This document shows positions 17,538 through 26,424 of a stretch of DNA of 64,000 bases, one piece after another; position 1 is the stretch's first letter; each line of letters begins with the position of its first letter. The stretch is from SZUA-430 sp965227535 (GTDB taxonomy: Bacteria; Pseudomonadota; Alphaproteobacteria; Micropepsales; Micropepsaceae), in assembly GCA_965227535.1 (NCBI GenBank), contig OZ245761.1:1364001-1428000 (forward strand). The letters run 5' to 3'. The notes beneath the pieces were generated by a model. That model had not been told where the DNA came from. It ran no database searches and saw only the letters and a program-made list of their open reading frames with translations. The translations under genes were made by a program, and so were the position numbers.

Positions 17538-17741
17538 ATGGCCGCACCATCGACAATGACCAAAGAGTCCGTCCGCGCACTGATCGACGGCGTCGAAAAC
17601 GATCCGCTCGCAGGCCACGGCTGCTTCTCGAAGAAAGATCTGCTCGTCGACCGAATCTTGGCGCACAGCCGCCTAGCCCAACCCGTCGCCCAAACCGCCC
17701 CACCCCGCCCGGTCTTCACCGAGCCCTTGGCCGCGGAATAA
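17538..17741 (+). CDS. small conserved-looking hypothetical protein, 67 residues
   Basis: ATG at 17538 lies about ten bases after GGGGAG; an upstream in-frame ATG at 17478 has no such site. The product runs MAAPSTMTKESVRALIDGVE and then NDPLAGHGCFSKKDLLVDRIL, with a predicted pair of helices and a single Cys, ending in a Pro-rich tail. No signal peptide or membrane span is present. The family is not recognised. It is followed within 12 bp by a long inverted repeat (17753-17906) which may also end its transcript. Confidence 0.5.
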   Translation: MAAPSTMTKESVRALIDGVENDPLAGHGCFSKKDLLVDRILAHSRLAQPVAQTAPPRPVFTEPLAAE

Positions 17742-17752
17742 CGCTCTCGCTC

Positions 17753-17906
17753 GTCATGGCCGGGCTTGACCCGGCCACCCAGTGGCCGCGCGGCCGCGCG
17801 GCCGCGAGACTCAACAAGCGCTGCAAATTTCATCGACGATGTAAGGCTGTCTCGAGCGCGCACGGACGTGCGCGCACTGGGTGGCCGGGTCAAGCCCGGC
17901 CATGAC
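17753..17906. repeat. long-arm inverted repeat (REP/palindromic element)
   Basis: A perfect 32-bp inverted repeat: the left arm at 17753-17784 (starting GTCATGGCCGGGCTTGACCC) matches the complement of the right arm at 17875-17906. The 90-bp interior contains further GCGCGGCCGCGCGGCCGCG self-complementary sequence. Elements of this type, with GTCATGGCCGGGCTTGACCCGGCCA ends, are dispersed in many alphaproteobacterial genomes between genes. It sits between convergent genes and may also act as a transcript end. Confidence 0.75.
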
Positions 17907-17921
17907 GAATGTTGGGGTGGC

Positions 17922-19004
17922 TTAAGCCGCGCGCGCGACGCTGGCGCCCTGCGCGTTCCACAGCGACACCTGCGCCATGGCTTTTTCCTTCGGCAGCAGG
18001 TCATAGATCTTCGACACATTCTGCACGTGCGCGATCGGCCGCGCCTTGCCGAAGCGCTTGTAATCCAGCTGCAGAAAGATCGTCGTGAACTGCGACCGGT
18101 CGGCGCCAAGGGCCTTGCACGCGATAGCCAAAGCTTCGCCGCCTGTATCTGCCACGATCTTCGCCGCCACCGGCAATTCAACGCCCACCACTTGCGCCAA
18201 GGCCGTCGTGAAGCCCGGCACGTCGCCCGCTTTCAACTTGCCGATCAGCGCATTGACCTCGCCCATCGACCAGCGGCCCTTCGCCGCCGCGCGTTGATCG
18301 GCCTTTGCATCCTGTTCGACCAGAACGTCCGCCAGCACGGCGTCCAGCTCAGCCGGATCGATCGCGAACTTCTCGAGGATCGTGTGACGCATCGCCGCCG
18401 ACACGAACCAGAACATCTTGTGCGCCAGATCCTTCGGCATGTCCTTGCGCGCGACCAGCGGCCGGCGAATGCTGTCCACCTTCTCCGACAACGCGACGAG
18501 GTCGCCGAACACCGCACGCGGGATCGCAGCGCCCATATTGGCGAGCAGCGTCTCGACCACCTTCGGCTCCTTCGCCGCGATCAACGCGGCGCTCACGTGG
18601 GCAGGCACGGTGGGCCGCTTGGCGATGGCCTCGCGGTGATCGGTCGTCTGGCTGTCGATGACCTCGATGAGGTCGTCGTCCGTCAACACCGGCGAGTGAT
18701 GCAGAATGGGCCGCGCGATCTCGATCTCGTCGCTGGCCAAAAGCTTGGTCAGATCGTGCGGTGCGGTCTTCAGCGTCGACAACCGCACCGAGACCTTCTT
18801 GCGCACTTCTTTTTCGACATGCGTGATCAGGCCGGTGAGGATCTGATCGATCAGAATGCGCACTTCCGGCGACAACTCGCCTTCGCTTTCAAAGAGCAGA
18901 TGCGAGACGCGGTCGAACAGCGCGCTGCGCGCAAAGCCCGCGCGGTTCTCCGCGAGCGCTTTGAGGTTGAGCAAGTCCCCGCTGTTCACGTCGTCCTCGG
19001 CCAT
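17922..19004 (-). CDS. DUF2336 domain-containing protein
   Basis: A 360-residue soluble, all-helical protein starting MAEDDVNSGDLLNLKALAE at ATG 19002-19004. The segment from LFDRVSHLLFESEGELSPEVRILIDQIL through HHSPVLTDDDLIEVI and KRPTVPAHVSAALI matches the HEAT-like repeats of the alphaproteobacterial DUF2336 family, and the length is typical. Function is unknown; family members often sit near signalling or cell-cycle genes. There is no signal peptide. Its neighbours here are unrelated, and it is transcribed alone, ending just before the long inverted repeat. The upstream site (GAAAGAACGATCGAA) is a weak ribosome-binding site. Confidence 0.85.
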   Translation of the reverse strand: MAEDDVNSGDLLNLKALAENRAGFARSALFDRVSHLLFESEGELSPEVRILIDQILTGLITHVEKEVRKKVSVRLSTLKTAPHDLTKLLASDEIEIARPILHHSPVLTDDDLIEVIDSQTTDHREAIAKRPTVPAHVSAALIAAKEPKVVETLLANMGAAIPRAVFGDLVALSEKVDSIRRPLVARKDMPKDLAHKMFWFVSAAMRHTILEKFAIDPAELDAVLADVLVEQDAKADQRAAAKGRWSMGEVNALIGKLKAGDVPGFTTALAQVVGVELPVAAKIVADTGGEALAIACKALGADRSQFTTIFLQLDYKRFGKARPIAHVQNVSKIYDLLPKEKAMAQVSLWNAQGASVARAA

Positions 19005-19139
19005 TTCGATCGTTCTTTCGAATGGCTACTTAACTGCAAAACCGTTAATTTCAGGTTGGAACCCCACCCGCCCACGCTTGACGGGGGCCGAACGGGGCAG
19101 TTAAGGCCCTGGTCACACCGACGTCAGTAGGAGTACCCC

Positions 19140-19430
19140 ATGCGCACGCCAGCGTTCCTCGCCGCTACGTTTCTGGCCCTTTCGCTGACGGCCTGCGTGG
19201 GCACCAGCAAGTACGAAAGCGACCCGATGTACGATCCGGGATTCCAGGACGGTTGCGCCACCGGTACCGCCCGCACGCCGGGCACGCCGCCGTCCAAACC
19301 CGTCCGCGACCAGGTGTCGTGGGACGCCAGCGAGGCCTACCGAGCCGGCTGGAAGGCGGGCTATTCGTCATGCGCGCCGCGCGGCGGCACCGACATTCCG
19401 GGTTCGGACCGCGACATGGGCGGCCGTTAG
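19140..19430 (+). CDS. small lipoprotein
   Basis: A 96-residue protein with ATG at 19140 after AGGAG. The signal MRTPAFLAATFLALSLTAC ends in a lipobox with lipidated Cys19. The mature part is Gly/Asp/Tyr-rich (DPMYDPGFQDGCATG, AYRAGWKAGYSSC) with Y-x-x-G-x-x-x-G spacing and two further Cys that could form a disulphide. No family is recognised; the pattern DPGFQDGC...AGWKAGY resembles short glycine-zipper-like envelope lipoproteins. It lies divergent from DUF2336. Confidence 0.7.
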   Translation: MRTPAFLAATFLALSLTACVGTSKYESDPMYDPGFQDGCATGTARTPGTPPSKPVRDQVSWDASEAYRAGWKAGYSSCAPRGGTDIPGSDRDMGGR

Positions 19431-19469
19431 GCGTTAGACTCGCCGCCTGAGAATCAAATCACTTCTGGG

Positions 19470-19763
19470 ATGACCGCGATGCGCGCACTCGCCTCGTTTC
19501 TCGTCGCGATTCAACTCGTGACGCTGGGCCCGCTCCTCTACCTCTACGGCCAAGTCGATCCCTGCCGCGCACTCGCGAAGGAACTCGCCGTGCGCGCCGA
19601 AGCCGCCGGCGGCCTTCTCACCAAAATCGACAAGACATTCGGCGACCTCGAAATCGAGGCCCGCCGCGACATCGCCGACCAATCGACCGGCGAATGCGTC
19701 GGCCAACTCTTCGCCAACTGGACCGACCGCGCCGTGGAGGAAGTGAAGCCGAAGAAGAAGTAG
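19470..19763 (+). CDS. small membrane-anchored or exported hypothetical protein
   Basis: A 97-residue frame from ATG 19470; ATG 19479 (MRALASFLVAIQLVTLGPLL) is equally possible and is better placed behind GGGA. The first 25 residues are a hydrophobic anchor or signal. The rest is charged and helical (ALAKELAVRAEAAGGLLTKI) with Cys near the anchor and one mid-chain, ending in KPKKK. The family is not recognised. It follows the lipoprotein gene by 39 bp and may be co-transcribed with it. Its stop is 4 bp from the stop of the convergent EamA gene. Confidence 0.6.
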   Translation: MTAMRALASFLVAIQLVTLGPLLYLYGQVDPCRALAKELAVRAEAAGGLLTKIDKTFGDLEIEARRDIADQSTGECVGQLFANWTDRAVEEVKPKKK

Positions 19764-19767
19764 CGGC

Positions 19768-20205
19768 TCAAGCCTTTACCGCGACCAGCGCAGCGCCGGC
19801 GGCGATCAGCGCAATCCCGATCCAGTGCTGCATCGCCAGCCGCTCGCCCAAGAACGCCACGGCGAACAACGCGACCAGAACGACACTCATCTTATCAAGA
19901 GGTGCGACGCGCGCCGCATCGCCGACCTGCAGCGCCCTGAAGTAACAAAACCACGACGCGCCGGTCGCCAACCCCGACAACGCCAGAAACGTCATCGACC
20001 GCGTCGAAATCGACTCGAGACTCTGCCAGCCGCCCGTCGCCGTCAGAATGACGCCGAGCGCGACGATGATCACGATCGTTCGAATGAAGGTCGCAAAGTC
20101 CGGGTTCACATTCGCGACCCCAACCTTCGCGAAAACGGCCGTCAGCGCCGCGAACAGAGCCGACAAGGCCGCCCAGAACTGCCAAGACACGAGGATAGGT
20201 TTCAT
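19768..20205 (-). CDS. EamA/DMT-family transporter, single-domain
   Basis: A 145-residue protein with five hydrophobic helices, starting MKPILVSWQFWAALSALFAA. The pattern ALFAALTAVFAKVGVANVNP...RTIVIIVAL, then SGLATGASWFCYFRALQVGDAARVAPLDKMSVVLV, is the single EamA repeat of short drug/metabolite transporters, ending FLGERLAMQHWIGIALIAAG. Half-size members probably work as dimers. Its start lies 4 bp downstream of the DUF4424 stop, so it is the last gene of an antiporter-DUF4424-EamA operon. The substrate is unknown. Confidence 0.85.
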   Translation of the reverse strand: MKPILVSWQFWAALSALFAALTAVFAKVGVANVNPDFATFIRTIVIIVALGVILTATGGWQSLESISTRSMTFLALSGLATGASWFCYFRALQVGDAARVAPLDKMSVVLVALFAVAFLGERLAMQHWIGIALIAAGAALVAVKA

Positions 20206-20209
20206 CGGC

Positions 20210-21205
20210 CTAGTCCTGCGGCGCGCCGACGATCAGGATGCTGAGATCCTTCTCGGGCTCGAAGTCCTTGTACTCGACGACGAATTTGGTCGGCCCCGCC
20301 TTCTTCACGCCGTCGGCACAGAACGAGACCACGTTGTCCGCACGGCCCTTGTCCACGGTCAGACGGAACTTGCCGATCGGTCCCTTCCAGTTCTTGCCCG
20401 TCGTCAGCACGTAGTCGACGTAGTAGGCAAGGATGATCGCGCCCTCGCCCTGCTTCTTCTGCTGCGCGCGCAGCCGCGCGGCGATAGCCGCATGCGTCGG
20501 CTTATCGACGCAAAACCGCGCAAAGAACTCCTCCCAATGCATCGCTTCCGGATGCTGAAAGAACCCCGATGCCGAAATCATCGTGCCGCCGACGACCGGC
20601 TTGTAGGTGTGCTCGACCTTCAACGGCCGGACGGCGGGAAACGTTTGCTGCCAGTGGAACGTGTTCTTCACAGTCCATTTCAGCGTTGCGTAGTCGCCGG
20701 AAATTTCGGCAAGCCCGCGCTTCACCAGGTCCTTCTTGGCGGCGGGCGGCAGCTTCTTCACCGCCTCGACCGCAGCCCAAGGCCGCGACGCGAACGGAAT
20801 CTTGTAACGCCGCAAGACGTCGCTGACGTCCACGCCTTTGAGAAACGCCTTCTCCTCAAGCTGCGGCCGAACCTTCTTGCCGTCGACCGTCACCCTAAAG
20901 TCGATAAGATTGGCCTCGTTGTCCGTCGGCCAACCCACATCGCTTTCCGAAAGCTCTTCAAGGTTCGCCTCGGGCAACGGAAACGCGACGCGCGTCGTGA
21001 TCGGTGCGCCGCTCTCGTTCACGAACTCATAGCGCACGCGCACGCTCTCGCGGCTGATCGAAAGATCCTCGCTCGCCATGCGAATGTCGGCGCTCTGCGT
21101 CAGCGTCAAACCGCCCGCGCCAAGCGAGGCGGTGGAGTCATTGGCCACGGCGAACCCGGCGCTTGCACCCGCAAGCAGGAGCACGCCCATTGCACGCATC
21201 ATCAT
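20210..21205 (-). CDS. DUF4424-family secreted protein
   Basis: A 331-residue exported protein. Three consecutive ATGs occupy 21197-21205; the first is used here because AGGGA lies nine bases before it. Signal MMMRAMGVLLLAGASAGFAVA. The mature part begins NDSTASLGAGGLTLTQSADI and includes VRVRYEFVNESGAPITTRVAFPLP, the immunoglobulin-like opening typical of DUF4424, and near the end GKFRLTVDKGRADNVVSFC. No catalytic motif is seen. Its start is 4 bp from the stop of a Na+/H+-type antiporter and its stop 4 bp from the EamA start, so all three are probably translated from one message. The family function is unknown. Confidence 0.8.
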   Translation of the reverse strand: MMMRAMGVLLLAGASAGFAVANDSTASLGAGGLTLTQSADIRMASEDLSISRESVRVRYEFVNESGAPITTRVAFPLPEANLEELSESDVGWPTDNEANLIDFRVTVDGKKVRPQLEEKAFLKGVDVSDVLRRYKIPFASRPWAAVEAVKKLPPAAKKDLVKRGLAEISGDYATLKWTVKNTFHWQQTFPAVRPLKVEHTYKPVVGGTMISASGFFQHPEAMHWEEFFARFCVDKPTHAAIAARLRAQQKKQGEGAIILAYYVDYVLTTGKNWKGPIGKFRLTVDKGRADNVVSFCADGVKKAGPTKFVVEYKDFEPEKDLSILIVGAPQD

Positions 21206-21209
21206 GTTG

Positions 21210-23708
21210 CTATTTCCCTGCCGCGACCGTCGGCCGTGTGTTTTCCGCTTCGCGCCGGCGCGCAATTTCTTCGATCGTCTCGCGCAAGCCCGCATGTGAC
21301 TTCAGCAATGTGTCGAAATCGCGCCGCTTTAGCACAAGCATATTTGTGTAGCCGGCCGACACCACATCCGCGTTGCGCGGCTTGTCGTTCAGCAGCGCCA
21401 TCTCGCCGAAGAAATCGCCGGTCTTCAGCCGCACCGGATCGGGCGCGACGATCACGTCGACCACGCCGGAGGCGATGTAGTACATCTTGTCGCCCTGGTC
21501 GCCCGCGCGAATGATGCGCTCACCCGGCGTGAAAACTTCGGGGGTCAGCAACTGCGCCAAGCGCGCGATCTGGTCTTCTTTCAGACCGGCGAAGATCGGC
21601 ACTTTGCTCAGCATTTCGGTCAACTTCAGACCGAGGTCGAGCGGCGGCCGCTCCGATGCCACCGCACGCCGCGTATGCCGATCCTCTTCAAGGCTCTCGA
21701 ACACCTCTTCAGAGATCAGGGATTGTTCGCGCTGCCCGCGATACTCGGCTTCTTCCAGACCGATCGACAAACGTTCGAGATAACGCCCGCGCATCGCCTT
21801 GGTGAAATCGGGATACTGCAGGTCCAACGCCTCGATCGCACCGGTGATCGCCTGCGACCGTCCCTCGAGCGCCTCTTTCACCGTGAACGCTGCGTGCTGG
21901 CCGATCAGTTCGGCGACACGCGCATCGGCGAACTCCAGCAGTTCGCGCAGCATCAATTGCTTCACCAGAAGCAACTCGAACCGGTCGGCGATCTCCGTCG
22001 CCAGCGGCGCGCTGAGCCCGAACCGCCGCTGCAACCACAACGCCCCGCGGAACTGCCAACTCGGTTTCTGATTGCCCAACGCCGACGAAAGGTAACCGAT
22101 ATTCCCCGCCTGTCGCACACCGTCGAGGATGCGCCCGGAGTCCGCCCGCATACGCTCAGCAACACGACGCCCAACCAAACCGCGCTGCAGATACTCAAGG
22201 CTCAGCTCAGTCTCGCGGTTTGCGACCACGATCAACCCCGCGCGCACCAAATCGTCGCGGCTAAGCCCGCCGCCCGCTTTCGCGGCATCGGGGTTGGCCG
22301 TCGGATGCTGCGGCGCCAGCACGTCGGAAAGCCCCAACGTCTTCGCCACATGGGTAAGCCCTTCGCGCACCCGCGCACGCGACAGCGCCATGACGCGATC
22401 GCGCACCAGCCGCTCTTCCGGCGTCAGCTTGTCGAGCTTGAGGAACTTCATCAGAGGCCGCACCGTCGGCGCGGCGATGAAGAGGCTGGCGAGTACGTAC
22501 CCCATCGCCATCACGAACAGGAACCGCGATTCCGGCGACAGCGCCGCGCCCTCGGGCGCATTGTGTCCGGCAACCTCCGTCGCCGCCAGCAGGGCCAGCG
22601 CCACTGTTACCGCGCCACGCAAACTGCCCCAGCAGAGCACGGCCTTGTATTCGTTGCTGATCGGCTGCGAGAGCCCAAACCAAGACAGCGAGGGCAAGAT
22701 GCCCCACAGCACCGTCGCGCGCGCCGCCAAGGCGGCAAAGAAGATGGTGGCGACGGCGATGCCGTCCGACCACTGCACATCTTCCAGCATGCGCGGGGCC
22801 AGCATGGCGGCGAGAACGAAAATCAGCGACGTCGCCCAGAACTCCAACTGCCGCCACGTGATCTGCAGCGTCTCCCACGTGCCCGGCGACAACCGCATGC
22901 GCACATCGGACGCGAACACCATCGCCGCCGTCACCACCGCAATGATGCCGGACACGAGAAAATAGGCCTGGCCGAGGACGAAGGTCAGATAAGCGAACGC
23001 GACCGAGATGGTGATTTCAGTCACCGTCGCGCCGCGGAACTGGCTGATCACGAACCCCGCGATCTGCGCCATGACGTAGCCGAGCACGATGCCGCCCGCG
23101 AAACCCCAACCGAACTCGATCAGACCCGCCGTCAGACTCGCCTCGTGCTTGCCGGTGATCACCTCCAACAGCACGACGAACAAGGCGATGGCGGCCGCGT
23201 CGTTGAACAGCGACTCGCCTTCGACGATCACGGTCAGCCGGCTCGGCGCACCGATATCGCGAAAGATGCCGAGCACCGCCGCCGTGTCCGTCGGCGCGCA
23301 AATTGCTCCGAGCAACAGGCACAAGACCAGCGGCATGCCGGTGACGAAATTCAGCGACACGCCAACCGCGACCATGCACAGCAGCACGGCGATGATGGCC
23401 AGCACCAACACCGGCGCGATATCGTCGATCAGCCGCCGCACGTCGACGGTCAACCCGCCCGCGAACAACAAGGGCGGCAGAAAGACGTAGAGGAATCCCT
23501 CAGGCGGAATCTGCAACGACTGCAGCGATTCCAGGATCACATTGCCGCTGTGACCGCCGCCGCTCGCCGCCGCGAAACCCAAGCCGCCGCCGACCAGCGC
23601 CAACAGCACCGTGAACGGCACATGAAAGCGCTTCGCAATAGGCACAAGGACGCTGACCAGCAACAGCAGCGTCGCAAATCCGAGAACGGCAAGGATGACG
23701 GGTGTCAT
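21210..23708 (-). CDS. Na+/H+ antiporter (CPA1, NhaP-like) with C-terminal cyclic-nucleotide domain
   Basis: An 832-residue inner-membrane protein starting MTPVILAVLGFATLLLLVSV (ATG 23706-23708, CAGGA upstream). About 12 membrane helices fill residues 1-410. CAPTDTAAVLGIFRD and VEGESLFNDAAAIALFVVL carry the TD and ND ion-site motifs of CPA1 exchangers. A long helical cytosolic linker follows, then a cyclic-nucleotide-binding domain at about 690-815 with FGEMALLNDKPRNADV (767-782), the phosphate-binding cassette including its Arg. The exchanger is therefore probably gated by cAMP or a related nucleotide, as in other CPA1-CNBD fusions. It heads the three-gene operon with DUF4424 and EamA. Confidence 0.88.
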   Translation of the reverse strand: MTPVILAVLGFATLLLLVSVLVPIAKRFHVPFTVLLALVGGGLGFAAASGGGHSGNVILESLQSLQIPPEGFLYVFLPPLLFAGGLTVDVRRLIDDIAPVLVLAIIAVLLCMVAVGVSLNFVTGMPLVLCLLLGAICAPTDTAAVLGIFRDIGAPSRLTVIVEGESLFNDAAAIALFVVLLEVITGKHEASLTAGLIEFGWGFAGGIVLGYVMAQIAGFVISQFRGATVTEITISVAFAYLTFVLGQAYFLVSGIIAVVTAAMVFASDVRMRLSPGTWETLQITWRQLEFWATSLIFVLAAMLAPRMLEDVQWSDGIAVATIFFAALAARATVLWGILPSLSWFGLSQPISNEYKAVLCWGSLRGAVTVALALLAATEVAGHNAPEGAALSPESRFLFVMAMGYVLASLFIAAPTVRPLMKFLKLDKLTPEERLVRDRVMALSRARVREGLTHVAKTLGLSDVLAPQHPTANPDAAKAGGGLSRDDLVRAGLIVVANRETELSLEYLQRGLVGRRVAERMRADSGRILDGVRQAGNIGYLSSALGNQKPSWQFRGALWLQRRFGLSAPLATEIADRFELLLVKQLMLRELLEFADARVAELIGQHAAFTVKEALEGRSQAITGAIEALDLQYPDFTKAMRGRYLERLSIGLEEAEYRGQREQSLISEEVFESLEEDRHTRRAVASERPPLDLGLKLTEMLSKVPIFAGLKEDQIARLAQLLTPEVFTPGERIIRAGDQGDKMYYIASGVVDVIVAPDPVRLKTGDFFGEMALLNDKPRNADVVSAGYTNMLVLKRRDFDTLLKSHAGLRETIEEIARRREAENTRPTVAAGK

Positions 23709-23909
23709 GTAGTCCTGGGCAAACCGCCGGGCAGAGGGTGCATTGTAGTCTGCTCGACCCCCGCCGATGGAAGAGAAATCACCACCGTTGTGTCCGCTTA
23801 CCACGTTCGCGCATGCGGTCAAAGTTTCGACGAATTTACCCAGGCGCACAGCGTCGCAGCACGCCGCCGCCCTCGCGCCGGCCCTCACCGCCTGCTAACG
23901 CTTTAGGCA

Positions 23910-25166
23910 ATGTCCGACGCCGCAGCCGCTCCCGACACGCAGTTCCGCTGGTACCTCGCCGGGGCGGGGTCGTGGTTCATCGCCTTCGGGATCCAGGCGG
24001 TGATGTTCGCCTATCTCGTCACGACGGTCCTGCACGCGCCGCCGAATCGGGTCGGGATCGCGCAGATGTCGCTGACGGCGATGTCGACCCTGCTACTGCT
24101 GGTCGGCGGCGCGGTGGCCGACAAGGTGGACACGCGCCGCCTCCTCCTCTTCTGCCACGTGTTGGCGATCGTCCCGGCGCTGGTGCTTGCCGGAATCGTC
24201 TACACCGGCAACCTCAGATACGAGTGGCTGATCACCTATGGCCTTTGCATGGGCCTGATCACAGCCTTCATCCTGCCCGCGCGCGAGGCGATGATGGGCG
24301 ACGTCATCGGCCCGCACGGCGGCCACGGCCGCATCCAGCGCGCGGTGACGACGACGATCGGCATCACGTTCTTGGCGCAAATCGCCGGGATGTTCGCCGC
24401 TGGATTCGCCGCCGTGTTGGGTGCGGCCCCCATCATCATGGTTCAAGTCGCAGCCCAAGCCTTCGGCGCCTTCACCGCCCATAAGCTCGTCCCGTCGACC
24501 CGCCACAGCGACCACGCACATATTAACGTCGGCAGCTCGGTGACCCGCATCGGCGCCGGCTTGCGCGAGGTCACGAACTCCTTCGCGCTCCTGCCGGTGA
24601 CGATCCTCACTCTCGCTATCGGCGTCCTCTTTATAGGGGCGTTCCTCGTAATCTTGCCCGTTTTGCTGCGCGAAGAATTCGGCGGCAGCGTGGAGCAATT
24701 CGCGACGTTGCAAGTCTGCTTCTGGGGCGGCTCGATCATCTCCTCGATAGCCATCAGCCGCGTCGGCAACATCGTCCACCGTGGCCGCTTCATCGTCGGC
24801 GCGCTGACCGTGGGCGTCCTTGTCCTGTGCCTGATCAGCATCAAGGGCCCGCTTCTCCTCCTCGACGCGTTGGTGTTCGTGTGGGGCTTGGGCGCCGGGG
24901 TCACGATTTCGATGTCGCGCACCATCGTGCAGGAACACGCCCCGCCCGCGCACCGCGCACGCGTGCTGTCCGTCTATCAGCTGGGCTTCACCGGCGGCAT
25001 GTCCATCGGCGCGCTCTTCATTGGCTTCGTGGTGGAAGCCCTCGGCGCACGCCACGCCACCCTGGTCCCGGCCGGCCTAATGGCGCTAGTCCTTGCAGGT
25101 CTCTTGCTCGGAACGAAGCTCTGGCACATCACCGCGCTCAAACATGACGACGGGAAGCCGGCGTGA
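23910..25166 (+). CDS. MFS transporter
   Basis: A 418-residue protein with about 12 membrane helices. The first helix pair is followed by VGGAVADKVDTRRLLLFCH, the loop 2-3 G-x-x-x-D-(R/K) motif A of the major facilitator superfamily. A central loop near residue 205 and the second-half motif ISSIAISRVGNIVHRGRFIVG also fit. The C-terminal helix region GAGVTISMSRTIVQEHAPPAHRARVLSVYQLGF is typical of the enterobactin exporter-like (MFS_3) group. It overlaps the following MFS gene in GTGA, and the two are 418 and 419 residues of clearly related sequence, so they are probably a duplicated pair and may work together. Substrate unknown. Confidence 0.9.
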   Translation: MSDAAAAPDTQFRWYLAGAGSWFIAFGIQAVMFAYLVTTVLHAPPNRVGIAQMSLTAMSTLLLLVGGAVADKVDTRRLLLFCHVLAIVPALVLAGIVYTGNLRYEWLITYGLCMGLITAFILPAREAMMGDVIGPHGGHGRIQRAVTTTIGITFLAQIAGMFAAGFAAVLGAAPIIMVQVAAQAFGAFTAHKLVPSTRHSDHAHINVGSSVTRIGAGLREVTNSFALLPVTILTLAIGVLFIGAFLVILPVLLREEFGGSVEQFATLQVCFWGGSIISSIAISRVGNIVHRGRFIVGALTVGVLVLCLISIKGPLLLLDALVFVWGLGAGVTISMSRTIVQEHAPPAHRARVLSVYQLGFTGGMSIGALFIGFVVEALGARHATLVPAGLMALVLAGLLLGTKLWHITALKHDDGKPA

Positions 25167-26422
25167 GCGCACCGCCGTCAGGACTGCCCAGACTCTATTT
25201 CATCGCCCAGGGTCTGCACTTCGCCGCCGGCGGCCTCATGTCCGTACTCTTTCCCTGGATCATCGCCCAGCAACTGCACGAGACGCAGGCGCGCGTCGGC
25301 CTCTCGCAGTTCCTGGCGACGCTGCCGCTGATGCTGCTGATCCTCCTCGCCGGCGCCGTCGCCGACGGCCGCGACCTCCGCGGCTATGTCGCCCGCTTGC
25401 AGCTAACCGCAGCGATCCCGGCAATCGCATTGGCGATCATCATCGCCACCGGCAATCTGACGTTCTATTCGGCCACCATCTGCCTGGTCGCGCTTAACAT
25501 CGTCGCCGCCTTCATCATGCCAGCCCGCGACGCGCTTCTCTCGCACATCACCCCGCCCCACATCGGCCTGTCGCGCACCGCAGCGATGGCCGTCGCCGCC
25601 ACCTTCGGCGGACAACTCATCGGCACGACACTCGCCGCCAGCGCCTCAACGATCGGCCCCGTCCCGCTCCTCGCGTTGCAAGCCATCCTGCTCGCCTTGT
25701 CCGGGATTATGTCTTCGCGCGTGCCGCTCATCAGCGAAGACGCCTTCAAAGACTCCACCCCCACGCGCGTCGCCCGCCTGCTGCACGAGATGCGCGACGG
25801 CGTGATGACCGTGGTGCGAAGCGAACGCCTGCGCACGATGATCCTCTACCTCGTGCTGCCCGGCCCGCTCTTCAACGGCATGTTCCTGGTGGGCTTCCCG
25901 CTGATGGTGCGCGACGTCTTCCACGGCAACGCACCGATGCTCTCGATCATCATCAGCACGTTCCTGGTCGGTCTCACCGCATCGTCCTTCGCCATGGCCC
26001 GCCTGCCGGTCATTGAACGCCAAGGCCGCGCGATGATGCTGCTCTCGCTGAACAACGTCTTCGTCTTCACGGTGGTCTATTTCATCCACTCGTTCCCGGT
26101 CTTCGTCGTGTGCATGTTCTTATGGGGCCTCAGCGCCGGCGCATCCATGGCGGTCAACCGCGGCATGGTCCAAGCCGCCGCCCCGCCGATCTACCGCGCC
26201 AGAGTTCTCTCGGTGCTGCAATTCAGCCAGGTCGCCGGCGGCCCCATCGGCGCCCTGCTCTACGGCTTCATGGCCCAATGGGTCGGCATCGAAAACGCCT
26301 TGCTGATGGTGCCCATCGCCACAGCGATCCTGTGGACAACCTTCCGCCTGACGACGAACCTCTGGCACTTCAAACGCGAAGAAGCGGTCGCCGCAACGAC
26401 CGCCCCCATCACGCTGGATTAG
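25163..26422 (+). CDS. MFS transporter (paralogue of the preceding gene)
   Basis: A 419-residue transporter starting with GTG at 25163 inside the stop of the previous gene (GTGA), so translation is coupled. About 12 helices are visible, with LLAGAVADGRDLRGYVARLQL as motif A and the close NRGMVQAAAPPIYRARVLSVLQF, which parallels VQEHAPPAHRARVLSVYQL in the partner. Two similar MFS genes fused end to end in one operon suggest a hetero-oligomer or divided specificity; which is not shown. Its stop is only 2 bp from the stop of the convergent crotonase gene. Confidence 0.9.
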   Translation: MSAPPSGLPRLYFIAQGLHFAAGGLMSVLFPWIIAQQLHETQARVGLSQFLATLPLMLLILLAGAVADGRDLRGYVARLQLTAAIPAIALAIIIATGNLTFYSATICLVALNIVAAFIMPARDALLSHITPPHIGLSRTAAMAVAATFGGQLIGTTLAASASTIGPVPLLALQAILLALSGIMSSRVPLISEDAFKDSTPTRVARLLHEMRDGVMTVVRSERLRTMILYLVLPGPLFNGMFLVGFPLMVRDVFHGNAPMLSIIISTFLVGLTASSFAMARLPVIERQGRAMMLLSLNNVFVFTVVYFIHSFPVFVVCMFLWGLSAGASMAVNRGMVQAAAPPIYRARVLSVLQFSQVAGGPIGALLYGFMAQWVGIENALLMVPIATAILWTTFRLTTNLWHFKREEAVAATTAPITLD

Positions 26423-26424
26423 CC

